Shown here one piece after another: positions 6,481-7,875 of a stretch of 7,875 bases of DNA (position 1 is its first letter; each line of letters begins with the position of its first letter). This stretch comes from Prolixibacteraceae bacterium (lineage in GTDB: Bacteria; Bacteroidota; Bacteroidia; Bacteroidales; Prolixibacteraceae). A model generated the notes under the pieces. It ran no database searches. It was not told where the DNA came from and saw only the letters and a list, made by a program, of their open reading frames with translations. Where the stretch lies: positions 1 to 7,875 of the forward strand of contig JAQIDF010000369.1 of NCBI GenBank assembly GCA_027858145.1. Reading direction: 5' to 3'. The position numbers and the translations under genes are program-made.

Positions 6481-7197
6481 ATGACCGAAAAAGAACTCAA
6501 CCGTTATGCCCGGCAAACCATGTTGCCACAAATAGGCAATGAAGGGCAGGAAAAGATAAAATCAGCACGGGTACTGGTGGTGGGTGCCGGAGGCTTAGGA
6601 GCACCTGTGTTGCAATATCTAGCAGCTGCCGGGGTTGGCACCATTGGTATTGTTGATAACGACACCGTAAGTGAAACCAATCTTCAACGGCAGGTTTTAT
6701 ATTCAACCCAAGATATTGACCAACCTAAAGCTGAAATTGCCGGCAACAAACTATTAAAGCTTAACCCGTATTGCACCATTCATTGTTACAAAGAACGGCT
6801 GGATGAGAAGAATGCTTCAGAAATAGTTGGCAATTACGACCTTGTTGTTGATTGCACCGACAATTTCACATCGCGATATTTGCTCGACGATGTTTGCGAA
6901 AAGCTGAAGAAACCGCTGATTTATGGTTCTGTTGAAGAGTTTAGCGGACAAGTATCGGTATTTCATTACGAAAAAGGTGTTTCCTACAAAAAACTGTTTC
7001 CCGATAAGCCGGAAGAAAAACTCATGAACGGAGAACCACTTGGAGTATTCGGAACCATACCGGGTGTTATTGGGTCGCTACAGGCAACCGAAGCCCTGAA
7101 AATAATTACCGGTGCCGGCGATGTGCTTTCCGGCAGGTTATTGCTGTATGATGCATTAAATCCGGGGTTTCAAATTGTAAACATTAGTTTGAAATAA
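6481..7197 (+). CDS. thiF: ThiS adenylyltransferase ThiF, lacking the zinc cysteines
   Basis: ThiF belongs to the E1-like HesA/MoeB/ThiF family and activates the ThiS C-terminus with ATP. The 238-residue product shows RYARQTMLPQIG (8-19), the nucleotide loop G35-A-G-G-L-G40, D59/D61 with N67 and R70 (SETNLQRQ), K83 in DQPKAEIA, and D127 in CTDNFTSR, as expected for a working adenylation site. It is odd in having no zinc tetracysteine. The CxxC normally before LFP is S168-Y-K-K171, and the C-terminal CxxC is absent because the protein ends at GFQIVNISLK. The only cysteines are 98, 102, 125 and 139, and the catalytic cysteine known from E. coli (C184) has no counterpart at NGEPLGV. Operon position and the presence of ThiS strongly favour ThiF over MoeB. 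It is the last gene of the operon. Confidence 0.93.
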   Translation: MTEKELNRYARQTMLPQIGNEGQEKIKSARVLVVGAGGLGAPVLQYLAAAGVGTIGIVDNDTVSETNLQRQVLYSTQDIDQPKAEIAGNKLLKLNPYCTIHCYKERLDEKNASEIVGNYDLVVDCTDNFTSRYLLDDVCEKLKKPLIYGSVEEFSGQVSVFHYEKGVSYKKLFPDKPEEKLMNGEPLGVFGTIPGVIGSLQATEALKIITGAGDVLSGRLLLYDALNPGFQIVNISLK

Positions 7198-7328
7198 TTG
7201 ATGCGAGTAAAATTATTTTGAACTAAAGCTCATCTAATTAAATCGATCCTATAATCCTTTCAATTTTATTTTCAACAAAATATTTCATCTCAAAAGCAAG
7301 GTTTTTATAAAATCGATAGTAGCCTGAT
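7198..7328. other. AT-rich convergent spacer, no confident gene or terminator
   Basis: This 131-bp stretch lies between the end of thiF and the end of the opposing nucleotidyltransferase relic. I find no GC-rich hairpin with a T-run that would be a clear terminator for either side. AAATCGAT occurs twice (7240-7247 and 7310-7317). On the minus strand, one frame is open from 7393 to a TAA at 7238-7240 (51 codons), overlapping the nucleotidyltransferase end, but without an ATG near its beginning. A HEPN gene, the usual partner of such nucleotidyltransferases, is not present and would not fit. Confidence 0.6.
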
Positions 7329-7649
7329 TCATAACACAACCCCTTCTCGAAGTACTTGTTTAAGAATATGCCCTGTAATCTCTTTTTTCGAATTTATTTC
7401 TTCTTCGCTTTGAATTAAAATATCGGCTGGAATTTTATATTTTGCTAATTATTTCCTCATAAGCGACTTAAGAGTTCTTTTCTGCCTAATATCAACTGTA
7501 TCTTTAGTTATAACAAGGAAATCATAATCACTATCACTACTATTGTCTCTTCTTGCACGAGACCCAAAAAGCAGTATTCTGCTATTTGGTATTATTCTAT
7601 TTGCAATATCCCTGATAATCGATAATGAATTTGATTTGTTATTAATCAT
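7329..7649 (-). pseudogene. Minimal nucleotidyltransferase (MNT, antitoxin type) with an in-frame stop
   Basis: This reading frame encodes a small DNA-polymerase-beta-like nucleotidyltransferase of the kind paired with HEPN proteins in toxin-antitoxin modules. From the ATG at 7649 the product begins MINNKSNSLSII and carries the hallmark LFGSRARRD (27-35) and SDYDFLV (40-46), with D41 and D43 as the first two catalytic acidic residues. A TAA at 7449-7451 ends translation after 66 residues. The same frame then continues without a shift as LAKYKIPADILIQSEEEI to ITGHILKQVLREGVVL and a TGA at 7329-7331, giving 106 codons in all, the expected family size. The third carboxylate is probably D76 in PADILI, beyond the stop, so the short product should be inactive. 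An upstream TTG at 7682 is open in frame but is a less likely start. The pseudogene reading is strong unless the TAA is a sequencing error. Confidence 0.82.
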
Positions 7650-7669
7650 TTTTGTTTTTTTGCTTTTAC

Positions 7670-7677
7670 CAAAAATA
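7670..7677 (-). promoter_or_regulatory. Bacteroidota -7-like box before the nucleotidyltransferase
   Basis: On the minus strand, TATTTTTG fits the Bacteroidota -7 consensus TAnnTTTG and lies about 20 bases before the ATG at 7649. No TTTG at the normal distance for a -33 box was found; the nearest is about 28 bases upstream. It is recorded as a weak candidate only. Confidence 0.25.
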
Positions 7678-7702
7678 CGCAATTTTTTGGAATATGCTTA
7701 AA

Positions 7703-7873
7703 TTACAAAAATGGTGACAGCTTAGGTTCTTTCGGTAACAAATATTTAACTCATTCACCTTTCGATATTTTCAAATAATTTAATTTTTCACCCTTGGGGT
7801 AATTCTCAGGAGGTTTAAATTTCGAAACCATAATTTTTTTGAGTTTTTGTTGATAAAGATACGTTAACCTGTT
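7703..7873 (-). pseudogene. Possible 3' end of a decayed reading frame running off the window
   Basis: On the minus strand one frame is open from the window edge to a TGA at 7751-7753 (40 codons, including an ATG at 7831 that begins MVSKFKPPENYPKGEKLNYL). It continues in the same frame for 15 more codons (VKYLLPKEPKLSPFL) to a TAA at 7703-7705. The composition looks protein-like, and a single substitution at the TGA would join the parts. I do not recognise the family, and in DNA this AT-rich a frame of 57 codons with one internal stop can arise by chance. It lies directly upstream of the broken nucleotidyltransferase on the same strand, so both may be relics of one accessory patch. Confidence 0.25.
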
Positions 7874-7875
7874 TA

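Noticed and set aside
7198..7328. HEPN toxin gene downstream of the nucleotidyltransferase, or a thiF terminator
   Set aside because: Only 131 bases are available, no HEPN motif or adequate frame is present, and no stable hairpin with a T-run was seen.
7449..7682. TTG at 7682 as the true start of the nucleotidyltransferase
   Set aside because: The added 11 residues (LRIFGKSKKTK) are not typical. The ATG at 7649 gives the usual family N-terminus, and a -7-like box lies between the two.

Overview
This window looks like chromosomal DNA from a member of the Bacteroidota, with a Marinilabiliales/Prolixibacteraceae-like lineage as the best guess. The supporting signs are a moderately AT-rich composition, starts with no clear Shine-Dalgarno sequence, A-rich leaders, the thi gene complement, and a Bacteroidota-style orphan nucleotidyltransferase. 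The taxonomic placement is inference from gene content and protein flavour, not from a marker gene.

Positions 1-7197 hold a same-strand thiamin biosynthesis operon. It opens with the 3' end of a TPP riboswitch cut by the window edge (1-30) and a short leader. The gene order is thiS, thiC, a divergent thiE/tenI-like gene, thiD, thiE, thiG, thiH, thiF. ThiC makes HMP-P and ThiD phosphorylates it to HMP-PP. ThiF adenylates the ThiS C-terminal Gly-Gly so that it can be loaded with sulfur. ThiH cleaves tyrosine to dehydroglycine. ThiG builds the thiazole from ThiS-thiocarboxylate, DXP and dehydroglycine. ThiE joins the two halves, and the divergent paralogue may be a TenI-type thiazole tautomerase. 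Using ThiH rather than the oxygen-dependent ThiO suggests anaerobic or microaerobic life. No thiL, thiI/iscS or dxs gene lies in the window.

Two intergenic gaps inside the operon carry unusual degenerate short-period repeats. Between thiS and thiC (306-521), seven heptanucleotide units related to ATTGGTC begin immediately after the thiS stop. They are followed by an 8-mer duplication and then by 13 consecutive 8-nt units that each begin with CCA (403-506). The stretch 382-515 contains 48 C and a single G. After thiC, a shorter 7-nt TAGAT/TAGAC series occurs (2325-2358). These arrays are the least explained structures here.

Positions 7198-7875 are AT-rich and look like a decayed accessory patch on the opposite strand. 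They hold a convergent 131-bp spacer, then a minimal nucleotidyltransferase gene (MNT antitoxin type) interrupted by one in-frame TAA. At the window edge is a possible remnant of another reading frame, also with one internal stop. I see no HEPN partner, mobile element, CRISPR array, tRNA or rRNA. Apart from the repeat arrays, a zinc-cysteine-less ThiF and the broken nucleotidyltransferase, the window is an ordinary thiamin locus, and I do not see convincing evidence of a wholly new system.
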